From: MFD04580-c1 sp963702995 | Lineage (GTDB): Bacteria > Planctomycetota > Phycisphaerae > Tepidisphaerales > Tepidisphaeraceae | Reading direction: 5' to 3' | Length of the DNA: 64,000 bases | NCBI GenBank assembly: GCA_963702995.1 | Contig: OY969783.1 | Coordinates: 5,642,001 to 5,706,000, forward strand | Shown here: positions 46,469 to 56,334 of the stretch, in pieces | Numbering within the stretch: position 1 is the first letter of the stretch | How the letters are laid out: each line of letters opens with the position of its first letter | Made by a program: the position numbers and the translations under genes | The notes under the pieces: model-generated | The model's database searches: none | Told to the model about the DNA's origin: nothing | What the model saw: the letters and a program-made list of their open reading frames with translations, nothing else

Positions 46469-47738
46469 TCATCCCGCAGTCGGCGCGTTGGGCCCGGCGG
46501 CCGTGGTGGACGCGAGTTTGGCGGCCATCGTGTGGGAATAGGCCGTCCCGCGCCATTCGACCTTTTTCGTGACGCACATCTTCAGGGCGCGGAAGAAAAT
46601 CATCATCAGCATCGGACCGGCCACGGGGAACAAAAGGGCGTTGCGGCGCGGGTTGCCGCTCCAGTGGTAGATCACGCCGATGTACCACGTCATTGTCAGC
46701 AGATGCTGGGCCGCTCCCAGCAGCCAGCAGAGGGCGGCCGACAGGTAAATAGCGTGGCCGAAGATGGTCCCCTGCCAGAGCAGGCCGGCGCGGCGACACG
46801 ATACAAGCCCCACCCCAGCGCGGCATATCCGGAGAAGCAGCAGAGGATCAGGAAGGCCATCCCGGTGAGGATGCGCCAGGGGCTGCCGACCTGGGCGGCG
46901 TAATAGATCCGGCTCCACCCTTTGAAGATCGCGTTCAGACTGCTGTACATGCGGACGGCGGCGTATTCGTTGCCCCAACTGATCCGCGGCCGCAGGCCAC
47001 GGAGCTTCATCTGGTGGGCGATTTCCACATCTTCACAGTATCGATCCTTGACCGTCTCGTGCCCGCCGATGGCATCGTATGCGGCGCGGCTCATCAACAT
47101 GAACTGACCGTTGGCGAACGACGTCTTGAGGTGCTGCGTGTTATTCAAGCCAATCAGGTACATCGTGCTGGCGGCCCCGGCGGCGAGGGGGATCAGCGTG
47201 CTTTCCCAGAGGGTGTGCGTCTCGAGTTTGGGCAGGAGGCTCAACAGGTCAAAGCTTTTCCGTTTGACAACCGCCATGCCGACCTTCAGCGCGTCGGGCT
47301 GGAGGACGACATCGGAATCGACGAAAAGCATCCAATCGCCGCGAGCGATCTTCGTACCCTGATAGAGCGCATTGTTTTTTCCGGTCCACCCGGGCCGGGC
47401 GGCTCGACCACGTGGAGGACATGCAGCCGCGGGTTACGCGAGGCGATCTCGTCCATGACGGCGCCGGTGTTGTCGGTGCTCCGGTCGTCGATGGCGATGA
47501 CGTCAAGCCTGGGGTAATCCTGGGCGAGGGTCGATTCGATGCACGCGCGGATTCGCTCCCCTTCATCCTTGGCCGGGATCAGAATGGTGACGCTGGGGGG
47601 CTCGCCCTGCATGGGCGTCGGCTTCATCAGCAGCATCCGGCGGCGGCCGGCGATGATAATCTGCCCGTAGAACGCCCACATCAACGGGCCCAGCAGTGAA
47701 TACAGCAGGAACAGAGCCAGTTCAGTGCGGTATGGCAC
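46469..47738 (-). CDS. Glycosyltransferase family 2 membrane protein, two frameshifts
   Basis: About 420 aa when joined. From GTG 47738: TM helix (LALFLLYSLLGPLMWAFY), GT-A domain with SVTILIPAKDEGERI, DVIAIDDRSTDNT and, after a frame change near 47392, the metal-binding FVDSDVV. Then YCEDVEIAHQMKLRG, and C-terminal TM helices. A second frame change near 46797 falls between the C-terminal helices; the last part reads IFGHAIYLSAALCWLLGAA. The layout (GT2 flanked by TMs) fits ceramide-glucosyltransferase-like or polyprenyl/hopanoid GT2 enzymes. It follows the glycoside hydrolase gene on the same strand. Confidence 0.78.
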
Positions 47739-47848
47739 GCTCGGGGGTTCTCCTGATGAGCCTGGAGTTCAGGCGTCGATCGTCCGTGATCGACTCGCCG
47801 CTCGCCTGTCGCAAGGTCGCACTCATCTTCCTCACCGGGCGGATCGCG

Positions 47849-49118
47849 TCAACCCAGTGAGCCGAAGGCCTCATAGAGGGCGGGCGTGTAGCAGCCGGGG
47901 CCCTTGTAGAAATCGTCGGCGGAGACGGGCAGGGTGACGGTCCTGACGGCGGGTTGGACGGTCGGCCTGGTCCGCGCGAAATCGCGGACGATCTGGCCCA
48001 TCGGCTTGAGGGAGCCATCCGCCCGCCAGAGGCCGAAGAAGCGTTCGTGGGCTTGCAGGTCGCAGGGGGGAAGGGCCAGAGTCGCTCGGTGTAGTCGGGG
48101 AAGCACCAGCAGAACGCGCCCAGCGCGCAACCTTCTGGAGCCGCGGGAGCACGCCGGCGTAATACTCGGCCGCGTCTGATTTGGAGGCGAAGTAGGTCCG
48201 TCGGGTGCCGCCGTCCCAGGTGCGCTCGTCGCTCCAGCGGCTGGGGGCGTCGGGCCATTGGGTGTTGACGCCGAACTCTTCATAAAGCACCGGCCGCCCG
48301 GCCAGCGCCGCCGTCAGCGCGCACGTGAAGGGGACGTAGTCGGGGTCGAGCGGCTTGCGGGCGAGCGGATGGTAGATCGAATAGCCGTGCATGACCGAGA
48401 TGTCCGTCTCGGCGGCGATGTGGTCAACCCGCAGGCCGCAGTCGCCGTCGATGCTGGCGGTGTGCAGGCCGATCAAGGCGAGGGGGTTCGGGTCCGCGTC
48501 GCGGATCGTGCGGACGCGGTCGCGGACCCATTGGCGCCCGGCGGCCGCCGTGGGCGGCTTGCAGAAGAGGTCGGGCTCGTTGCCCAGGCTGTAGCCCCAG
48601 ATCGCGGGGTGATCCTTCAACGCGCCGCAGACGGATCGCAGTAGAAGGTCCTCGGCCTGAAGGACGAACGGCTCGGTGTAGGTATTGAAGATCCCATGAC
48701 TCGCGCCGACGTGCCGGGTCAGGCTGACGAGCTGGCGATCCTCGCGCCGGTGGGGCGTGGCGGGGTCGATCAGCCAGTCGGGCGCCCAGTTCGGGCCGCT
48801 CATGTGGCCGGTAAAAAACGTCGGCTGGAGCAGCAGCCCGGTTTCCGACGCGATGTCGCAGACGGTTCGCAAGTCGCGCAGCGCCGTCGGGCTGACGGCG
48901 TCAGGCGAAGGCTGGAAGCTCTCCCAGAGCAGGAAGAATCGGACATGGGTCAGGCCGAGCTCGCGAATCATGGCGAACTCTTCGCGGACTTCGCCCGCGT
49001 CAAAGTCCGACCACCAATACATCGCCTTATTCCGCGGCCAATAGTTGATCCCCAGCAGAAACGGGTCGCCGACGGCCAATCGTCCTCCTTGTTCGGAAAA
49101 GCGTGCGCCGCCAAGCAT
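47849..49118 (-). CDS. GH5-like glycoside hydrolase (beta-mannanase/cellulase fold), two frameshifts
   Basis: TIM-barrel hydrolase of about 420 aa. It opens with FLLGINYWPRNKAMYWWSDF, typical of glycosidase family A enzymes. The acid/base Glu is in SLGNEPDLF and the nucleophile Glu is in LYEEFGVNTQ. Frame changes near 48128 and 48067 divide the C-terminal part; joined it reads GAFCWCFPDYTERLWP, then DLQAHERFFGLWRADGSLKP. ATG 49118 is a probable start; no signal peptide is seen, so it may be cytosolic or exported differently. It forms a likely operon with the GT2 gene 110 bases downstream, suggesting making or trimming of a surface glycan. Confidence 0.78.
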
Positions 49119-49263
49119 ACCGCCAACGTTGGTGCGACGTCGATCACGCTCCAACCGCCGGGTGTGGCCGACTCGCTTTCCGCGCCGTGAAGGAGGCTGG
49201 CGGAAAAGGCATGATAAACCGCTGTCCCCGGACCGAGCGTTTGTTCGTCCCGCAATTCTGATT

Positions 49264-49360
49264 CTTGGCGCTCTTCCCTTGGCGTCTTGGCGTTCACTTC
49301 GTCTTCAAGCGAAGAGAAGTGAACGCCAAGACGCCAAGACGCTAAGGGAAGAGCGCCAAG
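49264..49360. repeat. Second copy of the TTGGCG-unit palindrome
   Basis: Left arm about 49264-49300, right arm about 49316-49360, loop of 15 bases. The arms match except that the right arm has one additional 8-base unit (complement TTAGCGTC) beside the shared TTGGCGTC TTGGCGTTC units. The outer part reads CTTGGCGCTCTTCCC. It is the only structure I see in the gene-free stretch 49119-49571. Confidence 0.9.
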
Positions 49361-49571
49361 GGGAAATCGGAGGCTCGACATTCCGCGTCTCGCGGGGCGT
49401 GGCGCGGGCCGCCGGTTGACGGGTGACGGGTAAAGCCATCGGCACCGGTTTGATCGAAGCGGGCGCTCCTGATAGAAATTCGAGCGGCCGCCGGCTGCGC
49501 GCTAAAGACTCGGGAATCGCCACGGCCCGCACCTCCAGCGCCCGCCCATCGGCGGGTAGAAGCGTCGCCCC

Positions 49572-49937
49572 ATGAGCCCCTTCCTTCATATCCAGGACCT
49601 CGAATCGCTCTCGGTCGCGGAGTTCACGACTGATGCGCTGATGGACCGACGAGACATGGAGATCATCTGGGCGGAGCTGACGGAGGCGATCGAAAGCCGG
49701 GGCCGCCGGCGCTGGATCCTGGACTTTCATCAGGTCGCCTACATCTCCAGCTCGGCCGTCGGCATTTTGCTGGCGATGCGGAACAAGCTGGAAGCCCTGG
49801 ACGATAGCAGCCTGGTGCTGTTCGGGGTCGGCCCGAAGCTGATGGAGCTGTTGAAGCTCGTCCGCCTGCTCACCCTGTTTCAGATTGTTGATTCTCGCGA
49901 GCAGGCCATCGTCTCCGCCTCGGCCCCCAAGGCCTGA
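49572..49937 (+). CDS. STAS-domain protein (anti-sigma-factor antagonist type)
   Basis: 121 aa, one STAS domain of the SpoIIAA/RsbV kind. The phospho-acceptor region is DFHQVAYISSSAVGILL, where one of the serines after I is the normal phosphorylation site. In partner switching, the unphosphorylated form binds a kinase/anti-sigma factor, and a SpoIIE-type phosphatase reactivates it. Such a phosphatase is encoded nearby (53249-54898), and a Ser/Thr kinase lies directly convergent (49985-53032). No GHKL anti-sigma kinase is seen in the window. Confidence 0.9.
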   Translation: MSPFLHIQDLESLSVAEFTTDALMDRRDMEIIWAELTEAIESRGRRRWILDFHQVAYISSSAVGILLAMRNKLEALDDSSLVLFGVGPKLMELLKLVRLLTLFQIVDSREQAIVSASAPKA

Positions 49938-49984
49938 CTTCTTTGGTTTGCTCCCCAGCGCGGTGTGAGGAGAGGCGGTACCGC

Positions 49985-52900
49985 CTACCTGCGGCCGCGC
50001 CCGCTGAACACCATCATCCCCAGCGCAATGATGACCGAGCCGATCGTTGGGCAAGCCCACGGCTTGGACAGCTCCGTCGGCAGGGGCGCAAGATGTCCGA
50101 ACAGGATGACCCCAACTCCGACGAATGCGATCACGCCGAGCAGCCGGCGGCTGGACATTGCTGTCGCCAGGAGCAGGAGCCCCGCGAGCCCCCCGTTCCA
50201 GCTCCCCACCGCGTCACAGAGGATTTGCGGGACGTACTTCACGCGGAGCGGCTCGAAGCGTGCCGCCGCGGCGGCCGCCGTTTTCGGGAGGTTCGCCACC
50301 GCCGGGATGTACGACTCGAGGTGCAGGAAAGAGAAGGCGTCGGCGGCCTGGGTGAAGAACTGCTGCCGCGCGACCGTCTCATTCGCGCGATACCAGACGA
50401 TGAAGCCGACGATCATCGCCGTCGCCAGCGCGAAGCGAAGCTGGGCTCCGAAGAGCTGGTCAATCGGTGTCGCCCGGCTTCGGCGGCGGCGCTTGGACGG
50501 TGTTACGTCAAGCGGACGTTCCATCCACTTCGGCCGTGCATACCCTTCCCGGCCCCCGCCGACCTCGGCGGCTCGGCTGGCGGCCGTCTCGCGAAGGGTT
50601 GCCGCCTGGTCTACGAGGTTCTCGGCCGCCGACCACGCCTGACGGTTCGCGTCCTTCTTGCTCATACCGCCGGCCGACAGGGCCTTGGCTTCAATGCGGG
50701 CGAGCATCTTCGCCTCGCGCGCCTGGCGTCGCGATTTCACCTTCCCGTCGATCCAGAGCAGGATCGGTTCGCGCCACGCTGCGAATTTCGGGCGGTCCTT
50801 GCCCCGCTCCCCGATGCTCCATGTCGCCCGCGCCTGCAGCTTCGATTCGAAGCCGAACAGCGCCTCGTAGAACTCCTCCCAATGCTTGCCGCCGTACAGG
50901 CAGACGAACTGGCGCAGGGCGTTCTCCTCCAGCCCTCGGAGACGCATCTTTTTCAGCATGTCCTCGACTGCCTTCAGCGACGCTTCCCGCTCCTGCATGA
51001 CGACGAGGTCAATGGTGAAATGGAACAGCGCCGCGGCCACGGCGGCCATCAGGCCAAAGAGCAGCCAGGTGACCAGGAGCCCGAGCAGGTGAAGCAGCCC
51101 CAGCGCCAGGCCCGCGACGACAAGGTACAGGCACCAATCCTTGATGCCGCTGGTGAAGACCAGTCGCCGGAACTCCGCAAACAGATGCGTCTTGCGAAGG
51201 ATGCCGATGAGCGTCTGATAGAAGATGACGGTCAGGAACGTGAACCCCACCCAGCCGCCGACGGCCGTCGCGCTGCCGACGCCGGGGATCGCCGACGCGA
51301 CCGCTGCCCCCGCGCACCCGATGAAGAAGAACCGAATGATCTTCGGCCGCAGCTTTGACCATTTCGAGCCGCTGAACGCTTCGACCGACGCCTCAAGCTG
51401 ATCGACATGTTCTTCAGTCGGGGAGAAGGGCTTGCCGGACTCGATCCCCAGGTGTTCTTCCAGCGCCGCCACCACTTCGCCCATGTCCTGATAGCGATCT
51501 TCCGGCTTCTTGGCCGTCATTTTCAGAACGATCGACGAGAGGACGGGCGAGACGTGCTTGACGACGCGATCCGGGGGGACCGGCTGGGCGGCCGCGTGCT
51601 GGGTCAGGATCTCCAGGACCGTTCGCCCGGTGAACGGGGGGCGGCCGGTGAGCAGATCGTAGAGCGTGCAGCCAAGTGAGTAGATGTCGGCGCGCTGATC
51701 GACATGGGCGGCATCGGTTGCCTGCTCGGGCGGCATGTACTCCGGCGTCCCCATTGATGTGTTGAGCAGGGTCGCGCCGGCGCGGCTCAGCACATCGCCG
51801 ATGCTGTTGGCCGGAGTGTCTTCAGCGCCGGCGACTTTCACCAGCCCCAGGTCCGCCACCTTGACGATCCCTTCGCCGTTGAGGAGCAGGTTGTCCGGCT
51901 TCACGTCGCGGTGGATCAGCCCATGCTGATGGGCGAATCGCAGCCCCCGCGCCGCCTGGAGCACATAGCCGACCGCCATCGTCGGATCGAGCCGCCCCTC
52001 CTTCTGCACCCGCTTGCCCAGGTTCCGCCCTTCGACGAACTCCATGCTGAAGAAGTTGGTCGAGCCGTGCTCACCGATGTCGTGGATCTGAACAACGTTG
52101 TGATGGGACAGTTGGGCGGCCGCGTACGCCTCGCGGGTAAAACGGGCGACGAACTGCGGGTGCTTTGCGAGCCGGGGCGACAACACTTTGAGCGCCACCC
52201 GCCGGTCGAGAGAAATCTGCCGGGCCAGGTAGACCATCCCCATGCCGCCCTGGCCCAGCAGTTCCTGAACTTCGTAGCCGCCGACTGTCTTGCCGATCAG
52301 CTCGGGCTCGGCTGGATCCGGCTCGGCGGCGACCGGTGTGGCGACGGCGCTAGTCGCTTTGTCCGGCGCGGCCGCGGCGATCGCCGTGGCGAGGGCGAGC
52401 GTGGGCGCATCGGCGGCCGAGCGGGGCGCGGCGGTGACGTTCCCGTTTTCGACGCTGTGCGATACGCCGTTAGCCGGTGAAGCGGCCGCGAGCGGCGGGG
52501 CGAGCGTTTCGCCGACGTCGAATGGCTCGGAGACGCGGTGGGCGGGCGGCGCCGTCTGCTCGGTATTGTGGCTTTCTTCGCGGCGCGACGATCGGCGGCG
52601 CGGCTCCGCCGTCGGGGGAGGGAGCGTTTCGCCAACATTGCTTTGCTTCCCCTGCATCGCGGCGGGCTCGAGGGAACGCTGCGTCTCGCGCGGTGAGCGT
52701 TCCGTGCCGGGCGGGGTTTTGGGGCGGTCAACCCTTAGGCCCTTGGGCTGCGGCGAAGGCTTGGCGCGCAGGCCGTAGCCGCTCTTCTTGGCTTTGTCGG
52801 GGTCTTCCTTGGGTTTGGCCGGCGGGGGGACCTTCGGAGGCAGCGTCCAGGAGGGGGAACTTGAGGGCGTGGTGCCCGGGTCGTCCTCGATGCGGAGGAC

Positions 52901-53032
52901 GTCGGTGCGATTCCACGCCACCAGGATGAGGACCTTCTTCGCGCACTCAGGGCACGCCGGCGTGTATCGGCCGGGAGGGAGGTAGGGGCGATCGCTAATG
53001 TGCTTGCAGTACGGACAGCACATCCGCTGCAT
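49985..53032 (-). CDS. Membrane Ser/Thr protein kinase with zinc-ribbon N-terminus
   Basis: 1,015 aa, ATG 53032 with GGAGG eight bases before. Zinc ribbon (CCPYC ... CPEC, about 5-30). A long disordered region (50-245) holds two copies of a VGETLxPP motif. Hanks-type kinase domain (about 250-530): GQGGMG loop, Lys282, HRDVKPDN (374-381), DLG instead of DFG (394-396), GTPEYMPPEQ. Then a membrane region of several TM helices (FFFIGCAGAAVASAIPGVG, LVVAGLALGLLHLLGLLVTW), a soluble helical segment and two more TMs near the C-terminus. All catalytic residues are present. It is divergent from the phosphatase gene, with 216 bases between starts. Confidence 0.93.
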   Translation of the reverse strand: MQRMCCPYCKHISDRPYLPPGRYTPACPECAKKVLILVAWNRTDVLRIEDDPGTTPSSSPSWTLPPKVPPPAKPKEDPDKAKKSGYGLRAKPSPQPKGLRVDRPKTPPGTERSPRETQRSLEPAAMQGKQSNVGETLPPPTAEPRRRSSRREESHNTEQTAPPAHRVSEPFDVGETLAPPLAAASPANGVSHSVENGNVTAAPRSAADAPTLALATAIAAAAPDKATSAVATPVAAEPDPAEPELIGKTVGGYEVQELLGQGGMGMVYLARQISLDRRVALKVLSPRLAKHPQFVARFTREAYAAAQLSHHNVVQIHDIGEHGSTNFFSMEFVEGRNLGKRVQKEGRLDPTMAVGYVLQAARGLRFAHQHGLIHRDVKPDNLLLNGEGIVKVADLGLVKVAGAEDTPANSIGDVLSRAGATLLNTSMGTPEYMPPEQATDAAHVDQRADIYSLGCTLYDLLTGRPPFTGRTVLEILTQHAAAQPVPPDRVVKHVSPVLSSIVLKMTAKKPEDRYQDMGEVVAALEEHLGIESGKPFSPTEEHVDQLEASVEAFSGSKWSKLRPKIIRFFFIGCAGAAVASAIPGVGSATAVGGWVGFTFLTVIFYQTLIGILRKTHLFAEFRRLVFTSGIKDWCLYLVVAGLALGLLHLLGLLVTWLLFGLMAAVAAALFHFTIDLVVMQEREASLKAVEDMLKKMRLRGLEENALRQFVCLYGGKHWEEFYEALFGFESKLQARATWSIGERGKDRPKFAAWREPILLWIDGKVKSRRQAREAKMLARIEAKALSAGGMSKKDANRQAWSAAENLVDQAATLRETAASRAAEVGGGREGYARPKWMERPLDVTPSKRRRRSRATPIDQLFGAQLRFALATAMIVGFIVWYRANETVARQQFFTQAADAFSFLHLESYIPAVANLPKTAAAAAARFEPLRVKYVPQILCDAVGSWNGGLAGLLLLATAMSSRRLLGVIAFVGVGVILFGHLAPLPTELSKPWACPTIGSVIIALGMMVFSGRGRR

Positions 53033-53248
53033 CGAAAGTCCTCCGGCAAGCGTCGCGGCACCGTGCCTCGACGCGATTCCGATCGAACCATAGCGGAGAA
53101 AACAATGCTGTCGAAGCTCTTGCGCGAAATTAGCGCGATCGCCTCCGCCTTGCCCTGTGTGGCCCCCTCGGCGCCATCTCTGGCGCCCGGGCGCATCGCC
53201 GGGTTGAGCGGGTGGAAATCTCTGCCAACGCCGGAGTAGGCTACTCCC

Positions 53249-54898
53249 ATGGCAATGACTCAGAAGCCGGCGACGCCGATCTATTTGATCCCGGTCACCG
53301 GCCCGAAATTGGGGTCGCTGGAGATCCCCGCTCTGGAGCAGGGCGTAACCATCGGCAGGCACGAGCGATGTGATGTGCTGCTGCCCGTCGATGCCGAAAT
53401 GGTCTCTCGCGTCCATGCCCGCTTTGATGTCGCGGCCGACGCATGGCGGCTCACCGACCTCGCCAGCCGCTGGGGGACGTTCCTCAACGGCGTCCGGCTT
53501 TCGCCCAACGTGCCGTTACCCCTGGACGAGGGAGACCTCATCCGCATCGCCCCCTGGACGTTCTCCGTCAGCCGCCTGCTCCGCCGCGGCGGCGTGGAGA
53601 GCGACGCCGACGCGGGCTCGACGACCGTTCACACGTTCGTTTCCGCACCCGATGTCAAGCCGAGGCCCGACCTGACGGCCCTCCTGCTGGAAGGGGCGGC
53701 CGCCATCCATTCCGCGCAGTCCGAGAAGGTGCTTGCCGAGCGAATCATGGACGTCGCGCTGCGAGGCACCGGCCTGACCCACGCTGCGCTGGTGCGGCTG
53801 GTCAGCAGCGGCGGGCGGATCGAGCCGATCGCCTGGCGCCCCGCCGACGCCGACGGGGGCTTCCAGTTCAGCCGGTCCCTGATCGCCGCCGCCGCCGAGG
53901 GCCGTGTCGCCCGGCTTGACGGGGCCGGCGGGGACGGACCAATCAGCGAGAGCATGGTGCAGATGCGCATCACCGCAGCCTTGTGCGTGCCGCTGATGCT
54001 GGGCGAATCGCCGGCCGCGTTGCTCTACCTTGATGCCCGCGGCCCGCTCGGCGGATCGGTGCGCGACGACGCCGCCGAGTTCTGTGTCGCGCTGGGGCGA
54101 ATCGGAAGCCTCGCGCTGGCCAACCTTAAACGGATCGAAATCGAGCGGCGCAGCGCCGAGTTCGAGTACGAACTGAACGCGGCCGCCACCGCGCAGAGGT
54201 GGGTGCTGCCGCCGCGGTCGGTCACGGTCGGGCGATTTCGGTGCCTGGGGGAAAGCCGGGCCGGCCAGTACGTCGGCGGCGACTTTTTCGACGTGATCGA
54301 CCTCGGGAGCGGCCGCCTCGGCCTGGCTCTGGGCGATGTCAGCGGCAAGGGGATTTCGGCCGGCGTGCTGATGACGGCGACGCAGGGCTTTCTAAACGCT
54401 TCGCTCTCCCACAGCCTGGACCCGGGGAAGGCGGTTTCGGCGGTGAACCGGTTCATCTACCCGCGCCGCCCGCCGGAAAAGTTCGTGACGATGTGGGTTG
54501 GCGTCTTCGATGCGGCCGCCGGGACGCTCCGGTACATCGACGCCGGCCACGGCTTTGGCTTCCTGCACGACGCCGCCGGCCGGTTGACCGCGCTGACCGA
54601 TGGCGATCACCCGCCCGTCGGCTTCATTGAGGGGCACGCTTACACGCCCGTGACGATCCGGCTGGAGCCGGGAGGGAAAGTGGTGGTCGTCAGCGACGGC
54701 ATCATCGAGCAGCCCGGCGCTCGGAATGCGGCGGCCGGCCGCGGGCCACACTTTGAGGTGGAAGGCGTACACGCCGCCCTGACGGCGGCGGGTGCGAGGC
54801 GGAGCGACGAGATCGCGGCGCTGTTCGAGGAGGTCATCGCCCACGCCGGCACCGACCGCCTTGCGGACGACGCGACCGCAGTCACCGTGCGTTGGTAG
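53249..54898 (+). CDS. FHA-GAF-SpoIIE (PP2C-type) phosphatase
   Basis: 549 aa. FHA domain (about 15-110), which binds phosphothreonine: IGRHERCD, VSRVHARF, LASRWGTFLNG with the conserved Gly-Arg, Ser-Arg-His and Asn-Gly positions. GAF domain (about 145-300), a small-ligand sensor. SpoIIE phosphatase domain (about 330-549) with YVGGDFFDVIDLG and LALGDVSGKGISAGVLM, which supply metal-binding Asp residues. Probably dephosphorylates STAS-domain antagonists such as the one at 49572. The FHA domain could tether it to a phosphorylated kinase, possibly the divergent neighbour. Start ATG 53249; the next ATG is two codons on. Confidence 0.93.
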   Translation: MAMTQKPATPIYLIPVTGPKLGSLEIPALEQGVTIGRHERCDVLLPVDAEMVSRVHARFDVAADAWRLTDLASRWGTFLNGVRLSPNVPLPLDEGDLIRIAPWTFSVSRLLRRGGVESDADAGSTTVHTFVSAPDVKPRPDLTALLLEGAAAIHSAQSEKVLAERIMDVALRGTGLTHAALVRLVSSGGRIEPIAWRPADADGGFQFSRSLIAAAAEGRVARLDGAGGDGPISESMVQMRITAALCVPLMLGESPAALLYLDARGPLGGSVRDDAAEFCVALGRIGSLALANLKRIEIERRSAEFEYELNAAATAQRWVLPPRSVTVGRFRCLGESRAGQYVGGDFFDVIDLGSGRLGLALGDVSGKGISAGVLMTATQGFLNASLSHSLDPGKAVSAVNRFIYPRRPPEKFVTMWVGVFDAAAGTLRYIDAGHGFGFLHDAAGRLTALTDGDHPPVGFIEGHAYTPVTIRLEPGGKVVVVSDGIIEQPGARNAAAGRGPHFEVEGVHAALTAAGARRSDEIAALFEEVIAHAGTDRLADDATAVTVRW

Positions 54899-54930
54899 TC
54901 GCGGGGGGGGGCGCGACTGGCCGTTCGCGC

Positions 54931-56334
54931 TCACGCGGCGATCGCGGTCGGCACGAAGCCGCCGCCGGCGAGATAGGCCTTCAGGGCGTCGAAGATGTGC
55001 GGGCAGATGCCATCGCCGGCGTTGCGGGTGAGGATCTTCATCACCTCTTCGTTCGTCAGGTCCTGGCGGTAGGGGCGCTTCGCGGCGAGCGCCTCGTACA
55101 TGTCGGCGACGGCGAGGACGCGCGAGGCTGTTGGGAGATGCTCGGCGCCCAGGCCCAGGTGATACCCTTTGCCGTCGAGCCGCTCGTGGTGAGAGGCCGC
55201 CATGGCGGCGAGGTCGCGGAAGCCGGCCACCTGCTCCAGCACGTGGAAGGTGTACGCCGTGTGCTTGCGCATCTCGGCCATCTCATCGGCGGTAAGTTTG
55301 GCCGGCTTGTCCAGGATCAGGTTGGAGACGCCGAGCTTCCCGATATCGTGCAGGAGCCCCGCGCGGCGAATATCGCGCACCTCGTCGTCGCTCATGCCGA
55401 GCGTCCGGGCGATGCCGGCGGCGATGGTGGACACGCCTTCGGAGTGGCGGAACGTCCAGGGGCTTTTGGCATCAATCACCTGCGCGAACCCAAAGGCGAT
55501 CCGATCGAGCGTGGCATCGTCGGCGGTGAGCATCTGGTCGTCGGGCTCGAAAGCCGTCACCGCCTTGCGCGATTCACCGCCGAAGAAGCGTTCCCAGAAG
55601 GGCTCATCACCGCGCAGGGCCTCCATCGCAGCCACCAGTTCCGGGTCGAACCAGGTCCCCCGGCGGTCGCGCGCCATGTCGTAGGCGGCCTCGACGCCCT
55701 CGTTGCTCGCGTAGACCTCGAACGTCTGGGCGAGACTCAGAACGCGGCCCAAAAGCGGGATCTGATCCCCGGCCAGGCCGTCGGGGTGGCCGTGACCGTC
55801 CCAGTGCTCGTACAGCGATCGGATCGCCTCGGCCGTCAGTTCGGGAAGCTGAAGGTCTCGCGCGATCTTCGCCCCGCGTTCGCAGCGCATCTCGATCACG
55901 CCGCGGGCGCCCTTGTGGCCCGACAGCGCCAAGCGCATGAAGCCACTCGCCTTCTCCATCAGCGTGCCGCCGGGAGCGACGATCTTCGCCACCTGGCCGA
56001 TCGACTTGAGCGGGTTGTCCAGGTCCAGCGCGACGACCGAACGCTTCGTGGCCCGGTCGTCGGCGTTGAAAAGGTAGCTCATCCGCGCGGCGTTCGTCGA
56101 GCAGCCCAGGTCCTTCAGGAGCAGGGCGTAGAACAGCGCGGCGCTCTCCTTGCCGGACAGGTGGATTTCGCAGGAGAGCCGCATCCCCAGCAGGCAACTG
56201 CGGCTGGCGTGCCCTTCCGGCTGGCCGCCGGTCAGGTCCAGCGCGTAGGAGAGCGCGGCGATGACCTCGGACATCCGGATCTCCACCGCTTCGCCCACGC
56301 GACGATTGCGCTTGTGAAGGGACAGGTTGCTCAT
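54931..56334 (-). CDS. HD-GYP-like phosphohydrolase/response protein
   Basis: 467 aa. The N-terminal half holds a degenerate HD-type fold with HWDGHGHPDGLAGDQIPLLG. The C-terminal half is a clear HD-GYP domain: RHSEGVSTIAAGIARTLGM, LLHDIGKLGVSNLILDKP, SHHERLDGKGYHLGL, RVLAVADMYEAL. The GYP signature is changed to GYH, so c-di-GMP hydrolysis is likely but not certain. ATG 56334 is placed by AAAGGG six bases upstream. Convergent with the FHA-GAF-SpoIIE gene. Confidence 0.87.
   Translation of the reverse strand: MSNLSLHKRNRRVGEAVEIRMSEVIAALSYALDLTGGQPEGHASRSCLLGMRLSCEIHLSGKESAALFYALLLKDLGCSTNAARMSYLFNADDRATKRSVVALDLDNPLKSIGQVAKIVAPGGTLMEKASGFMRLALSGHKGARGVIEMRCERGAKIARDLQLPELTAEAIRSLYEHWDGHGHPDGLAGDQIPLLGRVLSLAQTFEVYASNEGVEAAYDMARDRRGTWFDPELVAAMEALRGDEPFWERFFGGESRKAVTAFEPDDQMLTADDATLDRIAFGFAQVIDAKSPWTFRHSEGVSTIAAGIARTLGMSDDEVRDIRRAGLLHDIGKLGVSNLILDKPAKLTADEMAEMRKHTAYTFHVLEQVAGFRDLAAMAASHHERLDGKGYHLGLGAEHLPTASRVLAVADMYEALAAKRPYRQDLTNEEVMKILTRNAGDGICPHIFDALKAYLAGGGFVPTAIAA

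Noticed and set aside
49943..51358. 471-codon open frame opposite the Ser/Thr kinase
   Set aside because: Shadow of the kinase C-terminal region; His/Arg/Gln-rich with no domain.
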